16,278 nucleotides of DNA from an uncultured Lachnospiraceae bacterium (GCA_910585715.1 CAJUEX010000065.1:1-16278); one strand, 5' to 3'; counted from the first letter of the stretch, positions 1-6,865 are shown. Made by a program: numbers and translations. Notes: generated by a model not told the origin, from the sequence alone.

Positions 1-126
1 ACGCAGCAGTGCTAAGCTCGAAAGAACCTCGCTAAGCACTGGCGTTTTTATAAGGACTCCTTCAGAAATCATGTTCTGTCCAATCCCTGTTCCGGTTCCT
101 GCCGGGAGCTGCGGTCTGAACGGTTA
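1..126 (-). repeat. Family-E long palindromic repeat, partial (E1), cut by the window edge
   Basis: Bases 1 to about 62 are the reverse complement of the centre of the complete element at 15984-16207, with only about three differences. They include the stem-loop around AAGCTCGAAAGAACCTCGCT and the run GGCGTTTTTATAAGG. The following 60 bases (63-126) are one palindrome arm ending in CTGAACGGTTA, which matches the other copy's CTGAACTGTTAC end, but the arm between is largely different in sequence. The partner arm must lie left of the window. The element ends two bases before the ribosome binding site of the ABC ATPase, so any transcript for that operon starts inside or upstream of it. This is a repeat call from direct comparison within the window; its function is unknown. 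Confidence 0.85.
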
Positions 127-140
127 TGGAGGAAGAGCTT

Positions 141-1055
141 ATGAGCAATATTTTGCAGTTAGAAGGGTTGACGAAGGTATATGGAAAAGGAAAGGCTGCC
201 GCAATCGACAATTTTCACCTCACCATAAAGAAGGGGCATATTTACGGTTTGATTGGTCCCAATGGTGCGGGAAAGACTACCATTATGAAAATGATAGCAG
301 GGCTGACGGCGCCTACAGGCGGCGCCATCAAAATTTTTGGCAGTGCCCGGAATCTGGAAGAAAGCAGAAGCCGTATGAGTTTTATGCTGGAAGCGCCGTA
401 TTTAGACGGCAGTATGACGGCGCTGGAAAATATGCAGTATATCCGCTATGTCCGGGGTGTGGCAAAAGAGGAGAGAATCAAAGAGGTATTGGAATTTGTC
501 GGTCTGGCTGATGTGGGGAAAAAGCCGGTGGGACAGTTTTCGCTGGGGATGAAGCAGCGGCTTGGAATCGGAATGGCGCTTCTTCCGAGTCCGGAAATCA
601 TGATTTTGGACGAACCGGTAAACGGGCTTGACCCGGAGGGAATTGTAGATGTCCGCAATATGTTAAGGAAGCTCTGTCTGGAGGAGGGGATTACCATTTT
701 GATTTCCAGTCATCTGCTGTCTGAATTGTCAGAGCTGTGTACGGATTTTGTAATTTTAAATCACGGGAAATTAGTGGAGTGCTTTTCCGATGAGGAACTG
801 GCAGAGAGATGCAGAAGCTTCCTGACAATTAAAACAAATGATATAGACAAGACTGCCGCGGTGTTGGAACAAAAGCTTCAGGCGGCAGAATACAAGGTAG
901 TGGAAAAAGAGCAAATCCGCTTGTTCACCCATCTGGATGAAGTGGAAAAGGTGTCAAAAACCATTACGGACAGCGGGCTTGTCCTGACGAAACTGGTGTC
1001 AGAGGGTGAGAACCTGGAAGAATATTATCTGTCAAAGGTATCACAGGAATCATAG
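141..1055 (+). CDS. ABC transporter ATP-binding protein, BcrA/ABC-2 exporter type
   Basis: This is the 304-residue ATPase subunit of an ABC-2 type exporter. It would energise the membrane protein encoded next, at the inner face of the membrane. Visible motifs in order are Walker A GPNGAGKT (residues 39-46), signature SLGMKQR (134-140), Walker B IMILDEP with Asp157/Glu158, and the switch histidine in LISSHLLSEL. About 80 residues follow the nucleotide-binding domain, as is usual in the BcrA/NatA-like group. I choose the ATG at 141 because GGAGG at 128-132 lies 8 bases upstream; the in-frame ATG at 126 overlaps that site. The 18-base gap to the permease and the histidine kinase after it suggest a peptide-resistance or envelope-stress module, but the substrate cannot be read from sequence. 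Confidence 0.92.
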   Translation: MSNILQLEGLTKVYGKGKAAAIDNFHLTIKKGHIYGLIGPNGAGKTTIMKMIAGLTAPTGGAIKIFGSARNLEESRSRMSFMLEAPYLDGSMTALENMQYIRYVRGVAKEERIKEVLEFVGLADVGKKPVGQFSLGMKQRLGIGMALLPSPEIMILDEPVNGLDPEGIVDVRNMLRKLCLEEGITILISSHLLSELSELCTDFVILNHGKLVECFSDEELAERCRSFLTIKTNDIDKTAAVLEQKLQAAEYKVVEKEQIRLFTHLDEVEKVSKTITDSGLVLTKLVSEGENLEEYYLSKVSQES

Positions 1056-1073
1056 AGGGAGGAGAATAAATAT

Positions 1074-1823
1074 ATGAATCGATTGATGAAAGCAGAGTGG
1101 TACAGGGTAACACATTCCTCAAAGCTTATAAAATGGCTGCTTGTATTATGCGTTTTTTGTGTAGCGCTTCCGCTGCTGGCAAATATAGAAGTTATCCGGG
1201 GAACTTTGGCGGAAAGTCTCATGGCAGCCCAGTCAACCCTGGCAATTTTCATGACTGGTTTTTTGTCCGTGTTTTCAGCAGTTATTGTGGGAATCGCTTA
1301 TATGAACAAGACCGCCTATTACGAGGTGATGGCGGGAAATAAAATTTATCAGATTGTGTTTAGCAAGGTGCTTGTGGATGCCACATTAGTAAGTGTGTCA
1401 GTTTTTGTATGTTTCGGAATATACTGGTGTGCGATAGGGGTATGTAACGGAATAGGGGAAATCGGACAGCTTCCGCTTCGCTTTGGGCTTTTGTTTATTG
1501 TATTTTTTCATATTTGTACCAGTGGAATTCTGATTATCACCTGCATCAGGCAGATGATGGGGGCAATATTGGTATATTTACGGTTTGCACTGGTGGAAAT
1601 GGCGATTATGTTTTTGGTACAGATATTTGAAGAGAGCATTCCGCAGCAAATGGCAAGTAAGATTGCAGACTGGTTCACACTTGTAAAGCTGACTAAGATA
1701 TTGAGATTTGAATATAAAATTACTAATCACTTAATTTTTACCGTGATTGCAGGATTTTTGATAGAAAGTGCAGTCTGGTTCGGAGTTTCCTATATAGGAA
1801 TGAAAAAACAGCTTTATAAATAA
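1074..1823 (+). CDS. ABC-2 type transporter permease
   Basis: A 249-residue very hydrophobic protein with about six predicted membrane spans, for example LLVLCVFCVALPLL near residues 22-35, a span near residues 55-75, and FTVIAGFLIESAVWFGVSYI near the C-terminus. Size and topology fit the permease half of an ABC-2 exporter, and it directly follows the ATPase (18-base gap), so the two should form one transporter. The start has a strong site, GGGAGGAG at 1057-1064, about 9 bases upstream. Family-level function is inferred from topology and position more than from conserved motifs, which are few in this class. The histidine kinase begins 25 bases after the stop, so all three are likely one transcript. 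Confidence 0.85.
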   Translation: MNRLMKAEWYRVTHSSKLIKWLLVLCVFCVALPLLANIEVIRGTLAESLMAAQSTLAIFMTGFLSVFSAVIVGIAYMNKTAYYEVMAGNKIYQIVFSKVLVDATLVSVSVFVCFGIYWCAIGVCNGIGEIGQLPLRFGLLFIVFFHICTSGILIITCIRQMMGAILVYLRFALVEMAIMFLVQIFEESIPQQMASKIADWFTLVKLTKILRFEYKITNHLIFTVIAGFLIESAVWFGVSYIGMKKQLYK

Positions 1824-1847
1824 TCGTAAATAGTATGAGGCAAAAAC

Positions 1848-2801
1848 ATGGTTATGTATATATTTACCGGAATGCTTGCGCTGGCAGTTGTCATGCTGGC
1901 ATTTCGCATTCATCAATATAAGAGGCAGATTAAGAGCTTTGCAGGGGCAATAGCAAAACGGAAAAGTGCAGATTGGAAGCAGTTAGTGACAGTAGACTGT
2001 TTTGATAAAGATATTCTGGAGCTTGCAGATGCCTTGAATGTATATACGGATATGCACAAGGAACTGGAAAAACAGTATGAAAAGGACAGAAGGCAGTTAA
2101 AAAATGTGATTGCCGGTATTTCCCATGATTTCCGCACGCCCCTTACCGCTGCAAAGGGATATCTGCAGATGCTTGAAAAAAGTGCAGGCCTGGCGGAAAA
2201 AGAAAAGGAATATCTGGATATTGCCATAGATAAGGTGGCATATTTAAAGCGCTTATCGGATGATTTTTTTGAAATCTCCTCTTTGGAGGCAAGGGAGGAG
2301 AAGTCAGAGCTTTCTACGTTGAATGCGGGGAATTTTTTGTCAGAATGTATCTTACAGCAACATGGATGGATAGAAGAACGGGGAATACGGACAGATTTTC
2401 AATTGCCGGAGTCGGATGTGTTTTTGGAAACGAATGAACATGATTTGATGCGGATAATGGAAAATCTGTTTTCCAATGTCCGGAAGTATGTAAAAAGCTA
2501 TGTGGGAGTAAAGGCATTTGTGGAGGGGGATGTACTTGTAATCCTTTTGGAAAATGATTTGGAAGGGATGGAAGTACCGGATACGGACAGAATATTTGAA
2601 CCATTTTACCGGGACGGCGCCAGAAGCAATGAGGGCAGTGGGCTTGGACTTTATGTGGTGGACCGTCTGGCAAAGAGGCTTGGGATAGAAACAGAGGCGG
2701 AATGTATGGAAGGTGTATTCCGGATTGCCTTAAAAGTCAAAGACCCCGCCGCAAGCAGCAGGGCATCAAACTTGAAACGCCCCAAGGGGCGGGGTATTTG
2801 A
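1848..2801 (+). CDS. Sensor histidine kinase with repeat-derived C-terminal tail
   Basis: A 317-residue sensor kinase that should autophosphorylate and pass phosphate to a response regulator not present in this window. There is one N-terminal membrane span (residues about 3-19) and no extracellular sensor domain. A HisKA domain follows with the H-box ISHDFRTPL (phospho-acceptor His93), then an ATPase domain with N-box NLFSNV (Asn206/Asn210), an F-box in IFEPFYRDG, and the G-box GSGLGLYVV. GAGG at 1837-1840 lies 7 bases before the ATG. Linkage to an ABC-2 exporter resembles Bce/Bcr-type modules in which the kinase controls its transporter. Oddity: the domain should end near FRIALKV; the last ~19 residues (ending SSRASNLKRPKGRGI) are translated from a dispersed palindromic repeat that supplies the stop codon. 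Confidence 0.92.
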   Translation: MVMYIFTGMLALAVVMLAFRIHQYKRQIKSFAGAIAKRKSADWKQLVTVDCFDKDILELADALNVYTDMHKELEKQYEKDRRQLKNVIAGISHDFRTPLTAAKGYLQMLEKSAGLAEKEKEYLDIAIDKVAYLKRLSDDFFEISSLEAREEKSELSTLNAGNFLSECILQQHGWIEERGIRTDFQLPESDVFLETNEHDLMRIMENLFSNVRKYVKSYVGVKAFVEGDVLVILLENDLEGMEVPDTDRIFEPFYRDGARSNEGSGLGLYVVDRLAKRLGIETEAECMEGVFRIALKVKDPAASSRASNLKRPKGRGI

Positions 2802-2857
2802 CCCTCGCGGCAGTTGCCAAATGCTTGTACGCAATCACTTGGCTCGTTGCTTGCGGG
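2743..2857 (+). repeat. GC-rich structured repeat overlapping the 3' end of the histidine kinase gene
   Basis: A 115-base segment much richer in GC than its neighbours, with nested complementarity. CCGCAAGCAGC (2749-2759) pairs with GTTGCTTGCGG (2846-2856) to close the element. GCCCC-AA-GGGGC (2779-2790) forms an inner hairpin. ACCCCGCC (2743-2750) can alternatively pair with GGCGGGGT (2788-2795). GCCAA (2816-2820) and TTGGC (2839-2843) form another small stem. Only one copy is in this window, so calling it a dispersed repeat is inference from its base composition, folding and its invasion of a coding end. It replaces the natural end of the kinase gene and precedes the phosphoesterase remnant. 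Confidence 0.6.
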
Positions 2858-2912
2858 AATAAAACAGGTGTATTTGGGAAGGAATCGGAAAAAGGAAGGA
2901 GTGTATGGAAGG

Positions 2913-3257
2913 ATGTCTGAGAAGGGAACCCATAAGGTTGCAGTTTTATCGGATACACATGGATTGCTTCGTCCTGAAGTGAAGGAAATCCTGACAGGCT
3001 GCGAGGTTATTTTACATGGTGGAGATATAAACAGCCGGAAGATATTGGATGAATTGAAAGAAATTGCGCCGGTTTATGTTGTGAGAGGAAATAATGATAA
3101 GGAGTGGGCAGAGAAGCTGCCGATAGAGGTGGAGCTCACTCTGTTTGGCATGAATATCTATATGGTTCACAATAAAAAGCACAGGAAACAAAATCTTGAC
3201 GGAGTGGACGCGCAGGGAATTATTGATAAGATGGAGGTCAGTTCGTTGTTTAAATGA
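2913..3257 (+). pseudogene. Truncated YfcE/MJ0936-type metallophosphoesterase
   Basis: The 114 residues begin like a calcineurin-type phosphodiesterase of the YfcE/MJ0936 family. They show DTH (Asp14, His16), GGD (Asp38), GNND (residues 59-62) and a histidine in MVHN (His86). Full-length members are about 150-170 residues and end with a GH(T/S)H metal-binding motif and a short strand region. Here the protein stops after DKMEVSSLFK without that motif, so one metal site is incomplete and activity is doubtful. I use the ATG at 2913 with GGAG at 2898-2901 about 11 bases upstream; a longer frame reading back into the GC-rich repeat is not credible. A palindromic repeat begins 34 bases after the stop. 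A deletion or element insertion that removed the 3' end is the simplest history; a sequencing frameshift is the alternative. Confidence 0.7.
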
Positions 3258-3290
3258 TAAGGTTAGCAGCAGATGAACAGGCAAATCGAG

Positions 3291-3354
3291 TAACAATTCA
3301 GACAGCAGCTTCCCCATTGGAATCGGGACGGGGAAACTGCTGTCTGAACGGTTG
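3291..3354. repeat. Small palindrome with family-E type ends
   Basis: TTCAGACAGCAG (3297-3308) is perfectly complementary to CTGCTGTCTGAA (3337-3348). One base further in, TTCCCC and GGGGAA extend the stem. The outer bases TAACAATTCAG and CTGAACGGTT match the terminal bases of the family-E palindromes (TAACAGTTCAG / CTGAACTGTTA and CTGAACGGTTA). There is no conserved centre, only a loop of about 15 bases. It lies between the truncated phosphoesterase and trxB; no U-tract follows, so it is not a standard terminator. Confidence 0.75.
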
Positions 3355-3394
3355 CCAAATTGATGCTGCCTGACAGAAAAAAGTATAAAAACTA

Positions 3395-3423
3395 TGGAAA
3401 AATAAATACGAAATGATTATAAT
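3395..3423 (+). promoter_or_regulatory. Possible trxB promoter
   Basis: A perfect -10 hexamer TATAAT is at 3418-3423, about 54 bases before the trxB start. The best-spaced upstream hexamer is TGGAAA (17-base spacer), a weak -35, in an AT-rich stretch. The preceding palindrome separates this region from the phosphoesterase remnant, so a dedicated promoter is expected. Confidence 0.4.
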
Positions 3424-3476
3424 GGCTATATTAAGATGTCAGGCAATAAAGGGCAGTCAGCATTGGAGGCAGAAAG

Positions 3477-4397
3477 ATGGATAAAGCATATGACGTAATT
3501 ATAATAGGGGCAGGCCCGGCAGGAATGTCGGCAGCCGTATACGGAGTCCGGGCAGGGCTTTCCATACTTGTATTGGAAAAGTCAGGTATGGCAGGAGGTC
3601 AGATCTTAAATACCTATGAGGTGGAAAATTATCTGGGATTTTCTTCTGTCAGCGGTTTTGACCTTGGAATGAAGTTTAAAGAGCATGGCGAGCATTTGGG
3701 GATTAAGGTGAAGTCCGGCACAGTAAAAAAGATTATAGACCAGGGAAAATTTAAGCTGGTTGAAACAGAAGAGGGCAATTATATAGGAAAGTCTCTTGTC
3801 CTTGCAACCGGAGCGTCCCATGCAAAGCTTATGGTAAAGGGAGAGGATGAGCTTTCCGGCATGGGAGTTTCTTATTGTGCCACCTGTGACGGCGCTTTTT
3901 TCAGAAACCGGACCGTGGCTGTAGTAGGCGGCTCAGATGTGGCGGTAGAGGATGCCATATTTCTGGCAAGAGGTTGTGAAAAAGTATATTTAATTCACAG
4001 AAGGGATAAGCTCAGGGCGGCTAAGAGACTTCAGGAAACCCTGTTAAAGCTTCCAAACGTGGAAATCCTGTGGAATACAACAGTGGAACAGATTCAGGGT
4101 GAAGATATGGTAGAAGCCCTGGAGCTGGTTAATAAAGAAACAAAGGAGAAAACCTGCTTAAAGGTTTCCGGAGTTTTTATTGCAGTAGGAATGAATCCTA
4201 ATACAGAGTTGTTTAAGGGGCTTGTGGATATGGATGAAAAAGGGTATATCAAAGCAGGGGAAAACTGTGTTACAAGCCATCCGGGCATATTTGCGGCAGG
4301 CGATTTGCGGACCAAGGAGCTGCGCCAGATTGTAACGGCAGTGGCGGATGGAGCAAGTGCCATTGCAGGCAGTGAAAAATATTTAATGACATTATAA
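3477..4397 (+). CDS. trxB: Thioredoxin-disulfide reductase
   Basis: A 306-residue cytoplasmic flavoprotein that moves electrons from NADPH to thioredoxin. The N-terminal FAD-binding motif GAGPAG is at residues 11-16. The redox-active pair is in CATCDG (Cys134 and Cys137), followed by the nucleotide-binding segment VVGGSDVAVEDA and the HRRDKLRA segment typical of NADPH-binding low-molecular-weight TrxB. The C-terminal GIFAAGDL motif binds FAD. Length is normal for the family. GGAGG at 3465-3469 is 7 bases before the ATG. No thioredoxin gene is adjacent, so the partner is encoded elsewhere; the upstream and downstream neighbours look transcriptionally separate. Some clostridial relatives use ferredoxin (FFTR) or other donors, but the HRRDKLRA segment favours NADPH. 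Confidence 0.95.
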   Translation: MDKAYDVIIIGAGPAGMSAAVYGVRAGLSILVLEKSGMAGGQILNTYEVENYLGFSSVSGFDLGMKFKEHGEHLGIKVKSGTVKKIIDQGKFKLVETEEGNYIGKSLVLATGASHAKLMVKGEDELSGMGVSYCATCDGAFFRNRTVAVVGGSDVAVEDAIFLARGCEKVYLIHRRDKLRAAKRLQETLLKLPNVEILWNTTVEQIQGEDMVEALELVNKETKEKTCLKVSGVFIAVGMNPNTELFKGLVDMDEKGYIKAGENCVTSHPGIFAAGDLRTKELRQIVTAVADGASAIAGSEKYLMTL

Positions 4398-4448
4398 ATT
4401 TTCCAGATTTTTTTCCAGTTTTTTCTTCTATTTATTGTTACAACCGGG

Positions 4449-4481
4449 TTGACAAATATTACGTACAATGTTATATTTGTC
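4449..4481 (+). promoter_or_regulatory. Sigma-A promoter of the NlpC/P60 gene with an overlapping inverted repeat
   Basis: TTGACA (4449-4454), a 17-base spacer and TATATT (4472-4477) make a near-consensus promoter about 60 bases upstream of the gene. A perfect 9-base inverted repeat, GACAAATAT (4451-4459) and ATATTTGTC (4473-4481), spans the -35 and -10 elements and could be a repressor operator. The promoter call is strong by sequence; the operator idea is inference. Confidence 0.75.
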
Positions 4482-4487
4482 TACAGA

Positions 4488-4504
4488 TGTAACAATTTTG
4501 TAAC
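4488..4504 (+). promoter_or_regulatory. WalR-type binding box
   Basis: TGTAAC-AATTT-TGTAAC fits exactly the WalR (YycF) consensus of two TGTWAH hexamers separated by five bases, known from Bacillus and Staphylococcus for autolysin and D,L-endopeptidase genes. It sits just after the predicted transcription start (-10 at 4472-4477), in front of an NlpC/P60 endopeptidase, the usual target class. Position downstream of the start would fit repression better than activation. It was found by eye; binding is not shown. Confidence 0.55.
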
Positions 4505-4539
4505 AAATGTGAACCCGGCTTAATAAATTGGAGGAAAAA

Positions 4540-5754
4540 ATGAAAAACAAAAGTGTAAAAATTGCAGCATGTGTGTTAGTGACAACGGTAGCAATTTCAA
4601 ATACGACTTTAAGCATACAGGCAACCGGGCTTCCGGCAGCAGGAGCGGCAGTAGTTTTAAATGAAGGCAGTTCCGTGGAAGAGGTTGAAAAAGAAGTAGC
4701 GGAAAAGGAAGCGGAACACGAGCAGGAGTTAGAGCTTGTAGAATTATCCGTAGGTGCAACAGCCGGAGCCAAGGATGTTGTGGCTGGAGATGTGGGCGCC
4801 ATCGTTGCGGCACAGGCAGAAGAGGATTATTCCAATCTGGTAATTGCTCAGGTGAATGATTATGTAAATGTCAGAAGTGATGCAAGTGAAGAAAGTGAAA
4901 TAGTAGGAAAGCTTTATAATGAATCTGTAGGAAACTTTGTTTCCGAAGCAGAAGGCGGCTGGTATTTAATTGAATCCGGCAATGTAAAGGGATATGTAAA
5001 GGCAGAATATGTAGTAACCGGCGATGCGGCAGTTGAGCTTGCCGGAAAAGTAGGCAAGAGAATTGCTACGGTTAATACTACTACTTTATTTGTAAGAGAA
5101 GATGCAACAACCGATTCCGGTGTAATAGGAATGGTTCCTATTGAAGATGAGCTGATTGTAACAGAGGAAGGTGCAATTGATGATTGGGTAAAAGTATCCG
5201 TGGAAGAAGGAGACGGATATGTTTCCAGTGAATTTGTAACACTTTCCACTGAGTTTGTAAAAGCAGAGTCAAAGGCAGAAGAAGAAGAAAGGTTAGCAAA
5301 GGAAGCAGAAGCAAGAGAAAGAGCAAATGCAGCAGCAGCTAAAAAAGAAGGTTCTTCTTCCAAGTCATCCAAGAAGAGCTCCGGCGGCGGCGCAGCAGTG
5401 GGCGGAAGCGGAAGAGGTTCTTCAGTAGCCAGTTTTGCATGTCAGTTCGTAGGTAATCCATATGTATACGGTGGTACAAGCTTAACAAACGGAGCTGACT
5501 GCTCAGGATTTGTAATGAGCGTATACGCAAACTTTGGCGTTGGACTTCCACATTCATCAGGTGCGCTTAGAAGCGTGGGTGCAGACGTGGGCGGTCTTGC
5601 CAATGCACAGCCGGGAGATATCGTATGCTATTCCGGACATGTGGGTATTTACATTGGCGGCGGAAATATTGTACATGCCAGCACGGCTGCAACAGGCATT
5701 AAGATTTCTAATGCTTCTTATAAGCAGGTGTTGTCTGTAAGACGTATTTTCTAA
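4540..5754 (+). CDS. Secreted SH3-SH3-NlpC/P60 peptidoglycan endopeptidase
   Basis: A 404-residue exported wall hydrolase, probably a gamma-D-glutamyl-diamino acid endopeptidase cutting stem peptides. A signal peptide (about residues 1-28, ending near LSIQA) is followed by an acidic segment. Two bacterial SH3 domains come next (about 95-160 and 170-235; signatures VNVRSDAS and LFVREDAT), then a charged Ala/Glu/Lys coiled stretch with Ser/Gly linker. The C-terminal NlpC/P60 domain has Cys321 in DCSGF, His367 in HVGIY and His379 in VHAS, a complete triad. I start at the ATG at 4540, because GGAGG (4530-4534) precedes it and the signal peptide begins there; a TTG at 4528 is in frame but overlaps the binding site. 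The promoter and a WalR-like box lie upstream, and a terminator follows, so it is probably a single-gene transcript. Confidence 0.94.
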   Translation: MKNKSVKIAACVLVTTVAISNTTLSIQATGLPAAGAAVVLNEGSSVEEVEKEVAEKEAEHEQELELVELSVGATAGAKDVVAGDVGAIVAAQAEEDYSNLVIAQVNDYVNVRSDASEESEIVGKLYNESVGNFVSEAEGGWYLIESGNVKGYVKAEYVVTGDAAVELAGKVGKRIATVNTTTLFVREDATTDSGVIGMVPIEDELIVTEEGAIDDWVKVSVEEGDGYVSSEFVTLSTEFVKAESKAEEEERLAKEAEARERANAAAAKKEGSSSKSSKKSSGGGAAVGGSGRGSSVASFACQFVGNPYVYGGTSLTNGADCSGFVMSVYANFGVGLPHSSGALRSVGADVGGLANAQPGDIVCYSGHVGIYIGGGNIVHASTAATGIKISNASYKQVLSVRRIF

Positions 5755-5792
5755 TTGCAGGTTAATAGGTTAGAGTTTAAGAAAGAGTGGTT

Positions 5793-5828
5793 AAGGACAT
5801 CTTCTGTTTGGCGGGAGATGTTCTTTTT
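5793..5828 (+). terminator. Intrinsic terminator after the NlpC/P60 gene
   Basis: AAGGACATCT (5793-5802) pairs with AGATGTTCTT (5816-5825) with one G-U pair, and a run of five T ends at 5828. It lies 39 bases after the stop codon. Confidence 0.8.
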
Positions 5829-5890
5829 ATGTGTTATGGGGGGATTGGGGGTGAATTGTTTTTTGTGTGAAAGGTTATGGTTGACAGGAC

Positions 5891-6119
5891 GCAAAAGAGG
5901 GATGAGAGCGGATTGACTACGGTGTTTTGGATGGCGATTTTCCTAAACAGCCTGGGTTTAGGTGTTGGTAACCGCTCGGGTCGTCATATAGCGCCCTCCA
6001 TGGCGCGATATGACTAAAATTGCCATCCGTGGCAATTTTGCCCTGGGATGGTGAGCAGGCTGTTAAGGGAAATCGCCATCCAAAACAATGCAGTCAATCC
6101 GCTCTCATCCCTCTTTTGC
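5891..6119 (+). repeat. Long palindromic element A (family A/C)
   Basis: A 64-base left arm (5891-5954) is almost completely complementary to a right arm (6056-6119). Mismatches cluster about 29-32 bases from the outer ends and near TCCTAAACAG / CTGTTAAGGG. The centre holds two hairpins. The first, 5983-6014, has stem GTCATAT/ATATGAC, an A/G mismatch, and GCGCC/GGCGC. The second, 6016-6039, is AAAATTGCCA-TCCG-TGGCAATTTT. The same plan, arm length and second hairpin recur at 8814-9049. Orientation is set by the hairpin order. It lies after the terminator of the NlpC/P60 gene; no ORF of substance is within it. Function is unknown. Confidence 0.9.
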
Positions 6120-6241
6120 TGGTTTTTGTTATAGCAGACTTTTTTTGAGAGGTATTCTTTGTTTTATTTTATATACAATCCCCTTTGTAGTATATATTTT
6201 TGTATAAGGCATATAATCTTTTTAATATAATATATTAAAAG

Positions 6242-6289
6242 CTGAAAGATACAAAAACTAAAGGATATAAAAACTGAAGGTTATAAAAA
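6242..6289 (+). repeat. Three tandem 16-base units
   Basis: CTGAAAGATACAAAAA, CTAAAGGATATAAAAA and CTGAAGGTTATAAAAA follow each other without gaps. They sit in an AT-rich spacer (6120-6340) between palindromes A and B, just after an AT-only inverted repeat around 6219-6239. I see no gene in this spacer and no clear role for the units. Confidence 0.7.
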
Positions 6290-6340
6290 TAAATCCAGCC
6301 TTTTATAAGGACAACTCTGTAAAGGTCTTGTCGATACACA

Positions 6341-6488
6341 GTGGGAGGGGGCAGGGCATCAAGTAGTCTTCCGGGCCTTGGCAAAGTCGCCGGTCCTTAT
6401 GCGCCGTATTTTGGCGCATTAGTACCGTTGCGTCTTTGCAGAGCGAAAGCGTGCCAGGAAGACTACTTGATGCCCTGCCCCCTCCCAC
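6341..6488 (+). repeat. Long palindromic element B (family B/D)
   Basis: A 32-base arm (6341-6372) is perfectly complementary to 6457-6488. The centre has a hairpin with ATGCGCC (6399-6405) and GGCGCAT (6413-6419) flanked by GGTCC and AGTACC, then the segment GCGTCTTTGCAGAGC closed over a GAAA tetraloop (6445-6448; GC/GC pair, further TGC/GCA pairs outside). A left flank, CGATACACA, is also shared with the second copy at 9409-9556, so the true element may begin near 6327. It lies 221 bases after element A. Confidence 0.9.
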
Positions 6489-6643
6489 GTCCGCATCCAT
6501 CCCCCCCTAACCTTCAAAATAAGTAATTGTCAACAAGAAAAATAAAAAGATACCGACAAAAATACCCCTTTTTCGTCAACATGCACAAAAAATGTCGAAA
6601 AGTTAAGAAAAAGAAGGAAGAAAGCCGTCGATACGTCGAAAAG

Positions 6644-6714
6644 TTATCCACAATTAAAAGCACCACTTTTCGGGGGTTGCGTACTTATACACGAAGTTAT
6701 ACACATTATCCACA
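6644..6714 (+). other. Cluster of four DnaA boxes
   Basis: Within 71 bases are TTATCCACA (6644-6652), TTATACACG (6685-6693), TTATACACA (6697-6705) and TTATCCACA (6706-6714), all on the + strand. Three match the TTATNCACA consensus exactly and one has a single difference. The last two abut. A 12-base direct repeat GTCGAAAAGTTA (6594-6605 and 6635-6646) runs into the first box, and about 200 bases of very AT-rich sequence follow. No dnaA, dnaN or rep gene is near, so this is probably not the chromosomal origin. A DnaA titration or control site, or DnaA regulation of hpf, is inference. The region 6489-6865 holds no credible gene. Confidence 0.7.
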
Positions 6715-6865
6715 AAAAAATAGGGTAAAAATAAGTAGATTTTATGGTAACTTTTTGAACGGATGTTTTGTATACTAATTATAAATTTTACTTTTTATGA
6801 AAAAAAGTCGAAAATGCTATTGACTTTTTTAATGTGAAAAAATAACTGACAATTGTATAAAATTA

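Noticed and set aside
126..140. Upstream ATG of the ABC ATPase at 126
   Set aside because: It overlaps the ribosome binding site used by the ATG at 141, and the extra residues (MEEEL) are outside the domain.
2758..2769. 12-base GCAGGGCATCAA shared by the kinase-end repeat and the arms of palindromes B and D
   Set aside because: Flanking bases do not match on either side, and a single 12-base match among repeats in 16 kb is compatible with chance.
6644..6714. Chromosomal replication origin
   Set aside because: Box density is origin-like, but no dnaA, dnaN, rpmH, gyr or parAB genes are near, so only a DnaA-box cluster is claimed.
6527..6778. 83-codon plus-strand frame rich in Lys/Arg
   Set aside because: It opens with a non-ATG start without a binding site and runs through the DnaA-box cluster; composition follows the AT-rich, A-rich DNA.
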